In this document: piece after piece, positions 26,725 to 35,962 of the stretch | Layout: each line of letters opens with the position of its first letter | Position numbering within the stretch: the first letter of the stretch is position 1 | DNA from: Bifidobacterium catenulatum subsp. kashiwanohense JCM 15439 = DSM 21854 | Lineage (GTDB): Bacteria > Actinomycetota > Actinomycetes > Actinomycetales > Bifidobacteriaceae | DNA length: 64,000 nucleotides | Assembly: GCF_001042615.1 (NCBI RefSeq) | Contig: NZ_AP012327.1 | Location: 620,001 to 684,000 of the forward strand | Reading direction: 5' to 3' | The notes under the pieces: model-generated | Database searches by the model: none | Seen by the model: only the letters and a program-made list of their open reading frames with translations | Told to the model about the DNA's origin: nothing | Translations under genes and position numbers: made by a program

Positions 26725-28035
26725 ATGACCACTGCAACGGAGACTGGCTGTTTCGAAACCAGAGCGATTCATGTCGGCTATGACCGGCAAACCAATGCGG
26801 ATGCGGTAAGTGTGCCCATCTACGCTTCGGCTGCATTTGATTTGGAAAACGCCCGCCGCGGCGACGCCTTGGCCGGCGGATCGTTGCCTGGTTTTGAATA
26901 CTCGCGTGTGGCCAATCCTACGGTGGATGCATTGGAACGGCGGCTCGCATCCTTGGAAGGCGGTGTCGGCGCCGTCGCATTGTCTTCCGGTATGGCGGCG
27001 GTGAGCTATGCTCTCATGTGTGTGGCCGAGGGCGGCGGCCGGATCGTTGCCCCCGTCAACCTGTATGGGGCTTCCGTTGACGCATTAGGCGATTTTCTGC
27101 CGAAATTCGGTATTTACGGTGATTTTGTAAGCGATATCAACGATCTCGCGTCGGTGGAAGCTGTGATTGGTCCAGACACCAAAGCGATTTTCACGGAGTC
27201 TGTTGCCAATCCAAGCACCGCCGTTGCCGATATCGAAGGGCTTGCCGATCTTGCGCATAAGCATGGCATTCCGCTGATTGTCGATAATACGGTTCCCACA
27301 CCGTATTTGCTGCGTCCGATTGAATTTGGAGCCGATATCGTGGTACACTCCACCACCAAGGGTATTACCGGCCATGGCAATGCCCTTGGCGGAGTGGTCG
27401 TGGATGCGGGCCGTTTCGACTGGAACAATGGCAGATTCCCGCAGTTCACGCGTGAGGAATTGGTGATCAGCGACCAGCGTGCCGGCGAATGGCACAGTTT
27501 CCACAGCAGGTTCGGCAATCAGGCGTTCATTAAACGTATTCGCATCAAATATCTGCGCACGTTTGGTGCCGTGCAAAGCCCATTCAACGCATACATGCAG
27601 TTGATTGGTTTAGAGACGTTGACCGTCCGTGAAAAGCAGGAAGTTGCTTCTGCAACTGCGATTGCCAAGCATCTGACGACATTGTCTCATGTCACGTCCG
27701 TGAATTATGCGGCGCTCGAAGATTCCCCGACCTATGATCTGGCGCTCAAATATCTGCCGAACGGTATCGGCACGATTCTGTCATTCACTGTCGAAGGCGA
27801 CGGAAGCAACGTCGAACGTATTCTCGACGCGACGAAGGTCTTCTCATATGTGCCGAACATCGGTGATTCGCGCTCACTGATTGTCAATCCGACGAAGGTG
27901 ACGCACCGTGAGGTGCCTGCCGGTTATTACGACGCGGCAGGCGTGAGCGACAATCTCATCCGTCTATCGATTGGTTTGGAAAACGTCGACGATCTGATCG
28001 CCGACCTTGACCAGGCGATTGCCGGGGCGTACTGA
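26725..28035 (+). CDS. metY: O-acetylhomoserine sulfhydrylase-type PLP enzyme
   Basis: A 436-residue Cys/Met-family enzyme of the longer MetY branch. It starts with FETRAIHVGYDRQTNADAVS, typical of that branch. The PLP lysine is in HSTTKGITGHGNALGG. The insert after the lysine (GRFDWNNGRFPQF) and the C-terminal IGDSRSLIVNPTKVTH are family hallmarks. It would make homocysteine from O-acetylhomoserine and sulfide, or methionine from methanethiol. AAGGAGAG lies 11 bases before the ATG. Together with the methionine importer it makes this region a sulfur amino-acid cluster. Confidence 0.88.
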   Translation: MTTATETGCFETRAIHVGYDRQTNADAVSVPIYASAAFDLENARRGDALAGGSLPGFEYSRVANPTVDALERRLASLEGGVGAVALSSGMAAVSYALMCVAEGGGRIVAPVNLYGASVDALGDFLPKFGIYGDFVSDINDLASVEAVIGPDTKAIFTESVANPSTAVADIEGLADLAHKHGIPLIVDNTVPTPYLLRPIEFGADIVVHSTTKGITGHGNALGGVVVDAGRFDWNNGRFPQFTREELVISDQRAGEWHSFHSRFGNQAFIKRIRIKYLRTFGAVQSPFNAYMQLIGLETLTVREKQEVASATAIAKHLTTLSHVTSVNYAALEDSPTYDLALKYLPNGIGTILSFTVEGDGSNVERILDATKVFSYVPNIGDSRSLIVNPTKVTHREVPAGYYDAAGVSDNLIRLSIGLENVDDLIADLDQAIAGAY

Positions 28036-28051
28036 CGTTTCGTTGCACGCT

Positions 28052-28100
28052 GTCTCACGAGCCGGACATGTTGGGACGTCATTTACTCGGCTCGTGAGAC
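28052..28100. repeat. Hairpin after the metY-like gene
   Basis: Perfect 13-base arms GTCTCACGAGCCG (28052-28064) and CGGCTCGTGAGAC (28088-28100) with a 23-base loop and further outer pairing (TGCAC/GTGCA). It lacks a T-run, so it could be a factor-assisted terminator or an operator. Confidence 0.5.
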
Positions 28101-28245
28101 GGTGCATGCCCAGCTCGCGGACATTGTCTGCACGCGATTGCATTCTTTGGTAAATTTTTGCTTGGGTTCGGCAATAGTTGCAGAGCCTACGGAAAGCCGT
28201 CAATCAACAGGCTTTCGAGAGAAAACCAAAGAAGGGAGTAATGCC

Positions 28246-29145
28246 ATGCCGTTCCTTATTACGCTCCTTGTCATTGCACTTATCATCGCTTTTCTGTTCC
28301 TGTCCGCGTTGTTCATCGTGCCGCAGCAGCAGGCCTACATCATCGAACGTTTCGGCAAGTTCAACAAGGTGCAGTTCGCCGGCATTCATATTCGAATCCC
28401 GTTCGTGGATCGCATCGCCATGAAAACCAACATGCGTGTCAACCAGCTCAACGTGCAGTTGGAAACCAAAACGCTCGACAACGTGTTCGTCACCGTGGTG
28501 GCCTCTACCCAGTTTCGTGTCGATCCCAGCAATGTGGCGACCGCATACTACGAGCTGCGCGATCCGGCCGGCCAGCTGCGCTCCTATATGGAGGATGCGC
28601 TTCGTTCCGCCATTCCTGCATTGTCTTTGGACGATGCATTCTCCCGCAAGGACGATGTCGCTTTTGACGTGCAGAAGACTGTCGGCAATGAAATGTCCCG
28701 CTTCGGCTTCACCGTGGTCAAAACGCTGATCACGGCCATCGACCCGAGTCCACAGGTCAAGAACGCCATGGATTCCATCAACGCGGCACAGCGCGAAAAG
28801 GAAGCCACGCGTCAGCGTGCCGAGGCCCAGCGTATTCAGATCGAGACCCAGGCGGCCGCCGAGGCTGAGAAGACACGCCTTCAGGGTGAGGGCCAGGCTA
28901 ATTATCGTCGTGAGATCGCCAACGGTATTGTCGACCAGATTAAGAGTCTGCAGGCTGTCGGCATGAATGTGAACGACGTGAACAATGTGGTGCTGTTCAA
29001 CCAGTATCTCGACACCATGCGTAATCTTGCCTCGTCGCAGAACGCGAAGACGGTAGTGTTGCCTGCTTCGACGCCTGGTGGCTTCAATGAGATGCGCGAC
29101 CAGATCATCCAAGCCATGATGTCCGCGGACGAAGCTGCGAAATAG
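28246..29145 (+). CDS. SPFH/stomatin-like membrane protein
   Basis: A 299-residue band-7 protein. One N-terminal transmembrane segment (residues 3-23) is followed by the SPFH core, which starts FIVPQQQAYIIERFGKFNK. A helical, coiled-coil-prone stretch rich in Ala, Glu, Gln and Arg (about 180-225) drives oligomerisation in this family. Such proteins organise membrane microdomains and act with membrane proteases. GAAGGGAG precedes ATG 28246. No NfeD-type partner gene is adjacent. Confidence 0.85.
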   Translation: MPFLITLLVIALIIAFLFLSALFIVPQQQAYIIERFGKFNKVQFAGIHIRIPFVDRIAMKTNMRVNQLNVQLETKTLDNVFVTVVASTQFRVDPSNVATAYYELRDPAGQLRSYMEDALRSAIPALSLDDAFSRKDDVAFDVQKTVGNEMSRFGFTVVKTLITAIDPSPQVKNAMDSINAAQREKEATRQRAEAQRIQIETQAAAEAEKTRLQGEGQANYRREIANGIVDQIKSLQAVGMNVNDVNNVVLFNQYLDTMRNLASSQNAKTVVLPASTPGGFNEMRDQIIQAMMSADEAAK

Positions 29146-29186
29146 TCGCACAATAACCGCAACGTCATATTGAATGGCATTGACAC

Positions 29187-29222
29187 CAAGTGGGGACATC
29201 CCGTAAAGGGCGTCCCCACTTG
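29187..29222 (+). terminator. Terminator of the stomatin-like gene
   Basis: Eleven-base perfect arms CAAGTGGGGAC (29187-29197) and GTCCCCACTTG (29212-29222), followed by GTTTG. Confidence 0.7.
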
Positions 29223-29363
29223 CGTTTGATGCTGATGCGGTATTATGCGTGAGCTTGGCTATCTCGGGGTGTTCCCCTAAGGGATGCGAAGAACGAGGAA
29301 ATAGTATAAACTCGGTCACGGATCAAGCGCGTTAGACGCCATACGGGGAAGGCAAAGAGGACT

Positions 29364-30098
29364 ATGGCGAATATTGAAGGGCAAAAGTCGGTGATGGAGA
29401 CGCGCAGACCCATCATCGAAGTGAAGAACCTCCGTAAGGAGTATCCAGTGCTCGACGAGACCGTCGTGGCGTTGGAACGTATCAATCTCACCATTCCGCA
29501 AGGTCAGATCTGCTGCATTTATGGCGAATCCGGTTCCGGCAAATCCACTCTGCTCAACCAGCTTGCCGGTATGGAAAAACCAACCAAGGGCGGTGTGCGC
29601 ATCAGGGGAGTGCCCATCTCCCGTCTTGACGAACGGCAGTTGGCGGAATTCAGGCAGAAGCATCTCGGTTTCGTATTCCAGTCATACAATCTGCTGCCCA
29701 ATCTGACCGCCGTCGAAAACGTGGCAATGCCGTTGATGTTCCAAGGCATGCCGAAAAACAAGCGCGAGGCAATCGCCAAGAAAATGCTGAAACGAGTAGG
29801 GCTCGGCAAACGCCTGAACCACTATCCGACGCAAATGTCAGGCGGTCAGCAGCAGCGCGTCGGCATTGCGCGAGCGTTCGCATCGCGGCCGCAAGTCGTA
29901 TTCGCCGATGAGCCGACCGGCAATCTCGATTCCAAAACCAAAAACGACGTGATGGACATGATCTGCGCGTTCGCACGAGACCTGAACCAAACCATCGTGC
30001 TCGTCACGCACGATGACAATATGGCGCAATATGCCGATCGTATCGTAACGCTGCTCGACGGGCGCATTATCGACGACCGTCTGGTGAATAACGCGTGA
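29364..30098 (+). CDS. MacB/LolD-type ABC transporter ATP-binding protein
   Basis: A 244-residue ABC ATPase. Walker A is GESGSGKST (near residues 52-60), the signature is QMSGGQQQRVGIA, Walker B is VVFADEPTGNLDS, and the switch is LVTHDD. This sequence type pairs with MacB/FtsX permeases rather than importers. It starts an apparent three-gene operon with the CARDB-like protein (24 bases later) and the MacB-like permease. Confidence 0.88.
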   Translation: MANIEGQKSVMETRRPIIEVKNLRKEYPVLDETVVALERINLTIPQGQICCIYGESGSGKSTLLNQLAGMEKPTKGGVRIRGVPISRLDERQLAEFRQKHLGFVFQSYNLLPNLTAVENVAMPLMFQGMPKNKREAIAKKMLKRVGLGKRLNHYPTQMSGGQQQRVGIARAFASRPQVVFADEPTGNLDSKTKNDVMDMICAFARDLNQTIVLVTHDDNMAQYADRIVTLLDGRIIDDRLVNNA

Positions 30099-30122
30099 CA
30101 GCAAGAAGAGAAGGGAAAAACC

Positions 30123-31259
30123 ATGAATAAAGGCAGCCATTCCGTGAAATTCATCAACATGGTCATCGCACTGGTGGCATCCGCCGTCATCGCGTTGACC
30201 TGCATCGTGCCGACGGCGCTCGCCGAAGATGGCGATGGCACGGACGCCGGCAACGGTGGTTCCACCGTGCAGCTGGCGGGTCCGGTGCCGAATATCATCA
30301 TCACCAACTTCACGTATGGCGACGGTTCCGTAGCGGTCGGCACGAATTTCGATCTTGGCTTCACCTTCCAGAACATGGGCAAGGTCGCAGTCAGCAATAT
30401 GGTTGTGACCGTTGACGGCGGCGAGAATTTCGCCATTTCCGGCGGCACGAACACGTTCTATTACGATTCGCTATGGGCGGGTTACTCGCTGACGCAGACC
30501 GTGCCCATGCAGGTGCTGCCGAGCGCGAAGAACGGTGCGCAGGGCATCGATATCAACTTCAAATACGAGTATGTCGATGGCGACACCCGCAACTCCAACA
30601 CTTCGGATATTAAGATTTCCGTACCGGTTTCACAGCCTGACCGCTTCGAACTGGGTAATCCCGTGCTTCCCAACACCATCAATGCGGGTGAGGAATCCAC
30701 TATTTCCATGGAATATGTGAACAAGGGCAAGGGGGATGTGTCCAACGTCGAAGCGTCCATCGAGGGCGACGGCATCACCGCCACACAAGCCACACAGTAT
30801 ATCGGCAATGTGGCATCCGGTGCCTCCGGCTCCATTGGATTCGCTTTCACCGCTGATGCGGCCGGCGAATATGATGCCAAGCTGAAGGTGACGTACGAGG
30901 ATGCCAATGGCCAGCAGCAGACCAAGGAATCGCCGGTAAAAATCACGGTGTCTGAGGCACCGGCCCCCGTCGATCCAGGCACGGATGTTGGCCCGCAGGA
31001 AAACCAGGGCGTTCCGGCTTGGGTGTGGATTGTCATTGCCGCGGCTGTCGTTGCTGTGATCGCCATTGTGGTCGTAGTGGCTGTGCGTCGCCGCAAGAAG
31101 GCGAAGAAGGCGGCCGAGGATGATGATTGGGATTGGGATTCCACCGATTCGCATGCCGGCACTGATGCTGATGGCACTGCCGATACGGCTGGCACCACGG
31201 TAGGCGCTATTGATGCGCCGACCCAGGTGATTGATTCCGTGCCCTCCGTCAAGGAGTGA
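30123..31259 (+). CDS. Secreted, membrane-anchored CARDB-like protein
   Basis: A 378-residue protein with a signal peptide ending near PTALAED (about residue 36). Two beta-sandwich modules of about 100 residues follow (near 53-160 and 170-265). Both show the CARDB-like pattern of a spaced, non-repressed fold with N-x-G-x-G-D-V-S-N-V in the second. A proline-rich linker, one transmembrane helix (about 300-322), a basic RRRKKAKK stop-transfer, and an acidic Asp/Trp/Thr cytoplasmic tail complete it. Placed between an ABC ATPase and a MacB permease, it may be the extracytoplasmic sensor or adaptor of that system. The function is unknown. Confidence 0.7.
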   Translation: MNKGSHSVKFINMVIALVASAVIALTCIVPTALAEDGDGTDAGNGGSTVQLAGPVPNIIITNFTYGDGSVAVGTNFDLGFTFQNMGKVAVSNMVVTVDGGENFAISGGTNTFYYDSLWAGYSLTQTVPMQVLPSAKNGAQGIDINFKYEYVDGDTRNSNTSDIKISVPVSQPDRFELGNPVLPNTINAGEESTISMEYVNKGKGDVSNVEASIEGDGITATQATQYIGNVASGASGSIGFAFTADAAGEYDAKLKVTYEDANGQQQTKESPVKITVSEAPAPVDPGTDVGPQENQGVPAWVWIVIAAAVVAVIAIVVVVAVRRRKKAKKAAEDDDWDWDSTDSHAGTDADGTADTAGTTVGAIDAPTQVIDSVPSVKE

Positions 31260-31261
31260 GC

Positions 31262-32734
31262 ATGCGTTTTTCGGATATCGCACGTTCGTGCATGCAGAAT
31301 CTGCTGCGTCGCAAATCACGTACGGTTCTTACGGTGCTGGGTGTGATCGTCGGTTGCTGCTCGATCGTGCTCATGATTTCCATTGGCCAGGGCATCAACG
31401 AACAGAACGAGCAGATGCTCAAAAACATGGGCAACCTGAACGACATCACCGTATACGCGGACGGCGGAGGTTCACATTCCACGGCACCGTCATCCAGCGT
31501 GAGCGGTGCTGGCAGCGAACAGGCGAAACTCGACGATGATGCCGTGCAGAATTTCCGCAGCATTGCCGGTGTGTCTGGGGTGCTTCCACAGAAAACGATG
31601 TCATACAGTATGGATGCCACGCAAGGAGCCGGTTCTCGGTACGTGTCGCAATATGTCAACGTGGTGGGAGTCGACGCCACTCAATTGGAAGAATCCGGCT
31701 ATAAATTGGCCAGTGGACGTCTTCCGATGCGTGCCGGCGAAGTGTTGGCGGGCAAATCCTTCGTGTATTCGTTCTACGACAAGTATGCGTCAGATCCGAG
31801 CAATCATCGTACAGAAGCGGGCGGTTATTACTGTGATGAGCACGGTTGCGCCCAATCCGAAGGCGAAGACCCATTCTTCGATATGCTGAACTCCAAAATC
31901 ACACTGATCACCGGAGCCAACTATCAAAGTCCCGACGACTACCGCAAGGTGGGCGGCGGATCCGTGGCGCCATCCGATTCAGGCAGTGGTGAGAATCCCA
32001 CCATTACCATGCCATACACTGTGGTGGGTGTCATTGATTCCTCCGCCAACAACTATGATGCGTTCACTTCCGGCATTGTGATGAGCATCGACGATATGAA
32101 AACGTTGAACGCCAAAATATCGGGGGGCGCCAAGGCCAACACGTCAAGCAAGGTCGTTTACGATCAGGTACTGGTGCACACCCAAGACATCAAAGACGTT
32201 GCCGACGTTGAAGCGCAAATCAAGGGCGCCGGTTATCAGACTTCCTCGTTTGAGCAAACGCGTAAGGAGATCGAAAAGCAGTCGCGGGGCATCCAGTTGG
32301 CGTTGGGTGGCATTGGTGCGGTGTCGTTCTTCGTTGCCGCGATTGGCATTGCCAACACCATGATCATGTCGGTGTCGGAACGTACTCGCGAAATAGGCAT
32401 TATGAAAGCTCTCGGCTGCTATGTGCGTGATATTCGCATGATGTTCCTGTGTGAGGCTGGCGCGATTGGCCTAGTTGGCGGTGTGATTGCCTGCCTGATT
32501 TCCGAAATCGGTTCGATAGGCATCAATATGGCGTCTTTGGGTGGATTCAGTGTTGAGAATCTCGGCAAGGCGATTATGGGCGGCGACGATGTGAGTCGTA
32601 TTTCGGTGATTCCATGGTGGCTTTTTGTAGTGGCCATGCTGTTTTCGATTGCCGTCGGCGTGATCGCAGGTTTCGGTCCTGCCAATAAGGCTGTGAAGAT
32701 TCCGGCTTTGGATGCCATCAAGAATGATCAGTGA
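31262..32734 (+). CDS. MacB/FtsX-like ABC transporter permease
   Basis: A 490-residue permease. One N-terminal transmembrane helix (about 19-40), a large extracytoplasmic domain of about 300 residues, and three C-terminal helices make the classic MacB topology. The FtsX-domain consensus VSERTREIGIMKALGC is near residue 372 and the ending NKAVKIPALDAIKND is typical. AAGGAG spans the preceding stop codon, so translation is coupled. The system probably moves a peptide, lipid or envelope-stress signal rather than importing a nutrient. Confidence 0.87.
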   Translation: MRFSDIARSCMQNLLRRKSRTVLTVLGVIVGCCSIVLMISIGQGINEQNEQMLKNMGNLNDITVYADGGGSHSTAPSSSVSGAGSEQAKLDDDAVQNFRSIAGVSGVLPQKTMSYSMDATQGAGSRYVSQYVNVVGVDATQLEESGYKLASGRLPMRAGEVLAGKSFVYSFYDKYASDPSNHRTEAGGYYCDEHGCAQSEGEDPFFDMLNSKITLITGANYQSPDDYRKVGGGSVAPSDSGSGENPTITMPYTVVGVIDSSANNYDAFTSGIVMSIDDMKTLNAKISGGAKANTSSKVVYDQVLVHTQDIKDVADVEAQIKGAGYQTSSFEQTRKEIEKQSRGIQLALGGIGAVSFFVAAIGIANTMIMSVSERTREIGIMKALGCYVRDIRMMFLCEAGAIGLVGGVIACLISEIGSIGINMASLGGFSVENLGKAIMGGDDVSRISVIPWWLFVVAMLFSIAVGVIAGFGPANKAVKIPALDAIKNDQ

Positions 32735-32760
32735 TTGCTGATTGCGTGACTGATTACAGA

Positions 32761-32803
32761 TTGGCGGGAATGGTCTTGCGGATATAGCGACCGTTCCCGC
32801 CAA
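32761..32803. terminator. Bidirectional terminator between convergent genes
   Basis: Fifteen-base arms (32761-32775 and 32789-32803) pair with one G-U wobble. It separates the MacB-like gene from the minus-strand DXS-like gene, whose stop codon is at 32822. Confidence 0.75.
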
Positions 32804-32821
32804 TTCGTTGATACACATTAA

Positions 32822-34738
32822 TTATTCGTTGAGAATACCGTGAATTCGAGAGACAATGGTTGCCGCGGTCAATCCGTAACGTTCATTAAGCTCGTCAAGC
32901 GGCACTCGATCGGTGAACTCTTTGGATGCACCAAAATTCAGCACACGAACGTGAGAAGTTTTGGTATTATTGGAATTTGCGTAGAACGCGGTGACCTTCT
33001 CACCCCATCCGCCTTCCAACTGGCCATCCTCCAACGTAACGACCAAACGATGCCCATCGGCAAGCATCGTCAGCAATTCGGCATCCATCGTGGAATACTG
33101 CAATGCGTCAACAAGCGTCGTAGTGATCGCAGCATGCGTCTCATCATCTTCAGCAAGCGCCGACGTAACTTCCGCAGCCAACGGCATGGTATTGCCCAGT
33201 CCAAGAATCGCAACATCTTTGCCGGGCTGAACAATCCGATAGCGGGAGAATGGGCATTCCCCGGTAATATTGACGGCCGGATCATGCTCTTCGGCACGCT
33301 GCAACGGGTCGAAGAGCATATCGGCGGCACGTTCGAGTGAAAGAATCTGCTCGCCAGGCATACGAATCGCCACCACGCCATGGTCGGACGGGCCGGTTGC
33401 CCAAGCCAGCATGTCAAGCATCTGTTCGCCGCTTGCGGGAGCCAAACAGGTCACGTCAGGAACATTGGCGAACATCGTCATATCGAATGTGCCTGAATGC
33501 GTGTTGTCGGCGCCGGAAATTCCCGCACCGAAAATCAGCAGTGTGGCGGGAACATGATTCAACGCCAACTCTTGTTGCAGCTGGTCGAAGGTGCGTTGGA
33601 AGAACGTGGCGGAAGTCGCAAGCACGGGGCGGCCACCCGCTTTGGCGATGCCCGCGGCGAACGCAGCCGCATGCTCTTCCGTAATGCCGGAATCAACGTA
33701 ATGCGCGCCCGCACGCTCGCGAAAATCTCGTGTGATGCCGTTCGATCCTGGGGTTGCGGGGGAGATGACCACCAACCCCGGCTCGTTGCTGAAACGGCGT
33801 TCCAACGATGCCATGGCCATTTCGCCATAGTATTTACGTGCGTCGAGCGGTTTACCGAGCGAGGCCTCCGGATCCTGCCAATGATTGGCCTCGCATTTGC
33901 CCGCATGAGGTTGAGGATTGGTCTGATTGCAGCCGTCCGAACCATTGTCGGACTCTTCGCCATCGTCGAAGCCCAAGCCTTTAGTAGTGTGAATATGCAC
34001 TACGATCGGGTGGTCGATGCCTTTGACCTCGTTCAACACCTCCACCAGCGTGTCAACATCATTGCCCTGCTCCACGTAGCGGTAATCCAAGCCGAATGCC
34101 TTGAACAGGTTCAGTTCCGCCGTGCCATCTGACGCACGTAATTTGGCGAGCTGGCCGTACATGCCACCGAAATCCTCAGCGATCGACATTTCATTGTCGT
34201 TGACGATGATGATGAGATTGCCGCCCTGTTCGGCAGCGTTGTTCAGCCCCTCGAAAGCGATTGCTGAACTTAAGGAACCGTCTCCGATAATGGCGACGAC
34301 ATTGCCAATAGTGCTTTCTCCTGTTGCAGTGCGCTGCATATCGCGGGTTTTGGCGAGACCGCACGCGAGTGAAATCGAAGTGCCGGTATGACCAAGTACA
34401 AACGAATCATGCTCGCTTTCCAACGGATTGGTGAAACCGGTCACCTCGCCGAATCGGGATTCGTCGAGATACGCTTCGGCACGTCCGGTAAGCATCTTGT
34501 GCACGTAGCTTTGGTGCGACACGTCGAAAATAAAACGGTCGTGAGGCGAGTTGAACACGCGATGCAATGCCACGGTGAGTTCCACCACGCCAAGATTTGA
34601 GCCAATATGCCCACCATGCTTCCTGCCGTAATCAAGCAGCGTGGTGCGGATTTCAAAGCATAAATCGCGTAATTGTTGGGCTGAAAGGGCATGTACGTCC
34701 GCAGGAGTGTGAATCGAACTCAAAATGCCAGCGGTCAT
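32822..34738 (-). CDS. dxs: 1-Deoxy-D-xylulose-5-phosphate synthase-like transketolase-family protein
   Basis: A 638-residue thiamine-diphosphate enzyme with DXS-like architecture. HIGSNLGVVELTVALH and DVSHQSYVHKMLTGR lie near the N-terminus. The ThDP motif GDGSLS ends in NDNEMSIA. A transketolase pyrimidine domain (SGITEEHAAAFAAG) and C-terminal domain (LEDGQLEGGWGEKV) follow. Canonical DXS would make DXP for isoprenoids, thiamine and pyridoxal. Here the acceptor-phosphate motifs usually reading D-R-A-G and Y-P-R-G appear as FGAG and MPGE, and a roughly 30-residue Asp/Asn-rich insert follows TTKGLGF. This may therefore be a divergent paralogue. ATG 34738 is preceded by AGGGTGA; a TTG at 34747 is less likely. 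Confidence 0.7.
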   Translation of the reverse strand: MTAGILSSIHTPADVHALSAQQLRDLCFEIRTTLLDYGRKHGGHIGSNLGVVELTVALHRVFNSPHDRFIFDVSHQSYVHKMLTGRAEAYLDESRFGEVTGFTNPLESEHDSFVLGHTGTSISLACGLAKTRDMQRTATGESTIGNVVAIIGDGSLSSAIAFEGLNNAAEQGGNLIIIVNDNEMSIAEDFGGMYGQLAKLRASDGTAELNLFKAFGLDYRYVEQGNDVDTLVEVLNEVKGIDHPIVVHIHTTKGLGFDDGEESDNGSDGCNQTNPQPHAGKCEANHWQDPEASLGKPLDARKYYGEMAMASLERRFSNEPGLVVISPATPGSNGITRDFRERAGAHYVDSGITEEHAAAFAAGIAKAGGRPVLATSATFFQRTFDQLQQELALNHVPATLLIFGAGISGADNTHSGTFDMTMFANVPDVTCLAPASGEQMLDMLAWATGPSDHGVVAIRMPGEQILSLERAADMLFDPLQRAEEHDPAVNITGECPFSRYRIVQPGKDVAILGLGNTMPLAAEVTSALAEDDETHAAITTTLVDALQYSTMDAELLTMLADGHRLVVTLEDGQLEGGWGEKVTAFYANSNNTKTSHVRVLNFGASKEFTDRVPLDELNERYGLTAATIVSRIHGILNE

Positions 34739-34909
34739 CGTGCGCAATCACCCTTCCCTACGATCAGTGCAACCAAATGCGAAATCTTATCCCACTGTAT
34801 GCCCCGACGAGGGTGTTTACGGGCAAAGGAGCGCAAAGTCTTCTCAACTTGAGGCACAATAGAGGTGTTTGCAATCGTGAAAAGCCATTATTCGCAAAGG
34901 AGCGCGAAC

Positions 34910-35899
34910 ATGAAAGCCGTATATGCCGCCGGAACGAATTATGATGATCCGCTGTCTAAGCTCGAAGTGGGCGACATGCCCGAACCTGAAACCAAGCCAT
35001 TCTGGTCCACCATTCGTGTGAAATCAGCGAGCGTGAACCATCATGACGTGTGGAGTCTGCAAGGTGTGGGGCTTGCCGACGAGCAGACGCCGATGATTCT
35101 CGGCACCGATGCGGCTGGCGTGCTGCAAGAAGACATTCCCGTGAGCAAGGGGCTTAAGGCCGGCTCCGAAGTGGTGCTGTACACGTTCATCGGTACCGAT
35201 GGGGCCGGAGTCATGCCGGGGGAGCGTCGTTCGATCCTTTCCGAACGATATGCGGGAACCATGGCCGAATGCACGCAGGTGCCCAGCGCCAACGTGTTCG
35301 CCAAGCCAGAGAATCTCAACTTCGATGAGGCTGCAGCATTGGGCACCAGCTGGCTTACCGCATATTCTTTGCTGTTCACGTCGGCGAATGTGAAGCCGGG
35401 AGATACGGTGCTTGTTCAAGGTGCCGGCGGAGGCGTGTCGACCGCTGCGATCCAGCTTGCCCATGCGGCTGGATTGGAAGTGTTTGTTACCTCACGTAGC
35501 GAAGACAAGCGCAATCGTGCATTGGAAATCGGCGCTGACGCGGTGTTCGAATCGGGTGCGCGACTGCCTCGCAAGGTGGATGCCGTCATCGAATCCGTCG
35601 GAGTGTCCACTTGGAGCCATTCCGTCAAATCCGTGCGTCCGGGAGGCACCATCGCCATCTGCGGCGCGACCACGGGCGATCAGCCTGGCGCCGAACTTAC
35701 GAGAATCTTCTTCCAAGATATTCGTATTCAAGGCAATACCATGGGTTCTCGCGAGGATTTCGCACGCCTATTGAAATTCGTGGAACATGCCGATCTGCAC
35801 CCGGTCATTGACTCCGCGTATGCGATCGATGATGCACGACTTGCGTTTTCCAAGATCGTGAATGGCGACGTTTTCGGGAAAATCATGTTGCACATCTAG
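34910..35899 (+). CDS. Zinc-independent MDR-family alcohol dehydrogenase/quinone reductase
   Basis: A 329-residue medium-chain dehydrogenase/reductase. The N-terminal GroES-like domain has VKSASVNHHDVW and the LGTDAAGVL turn. The nucleotide-binding domain has VLVQGAGGGVSTAAIQLA near residue 170, a G-x-G-x-x-G dinucleotide site of the NADPH-quinone-reductase branch. Zinc-ligand cysteines are absent. Substrates are probably small aldehydes or quinones. AAAGGAGCG precedes the ATG. It is divergent from the DXS-like gene. Confidence 0.8.
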   Translation: MKAVYAAGTNYDDPLSKLEVGDMPEPETKPFWSTIRVKSASVNHHDVWSLQGVGLADEQTPMILGTDAAGVLQEDIPVSKGLKAGSEVVLYTFIGTDGAGVMPGERRSILSERYAGTMAECTQVPSANVFAKPENLNFDEAAALGTSWLTAYSLLFTSANVKPGDTVLVQGAGGGVSTAAIQLAHAAGLEVFVTSRSEDKRNRALEIGADAVFESGARLPRKVDAVIESVGVSTWSHSVKSVRPGGTIAICGATTGDQPGAELTRIFFQDIRIQGNTMGSREDFARLLKFVEHADLHPVIDSAYAIDDARLAFSKIVNGDVFGKIMLHI

Positions 35900-35962
35900 C
35901 CGATTGCGTAAAGTAAGCGGTGTTCAAGAACATGTTCTTTTGGATTCTTTCGGAGGTCCTTG

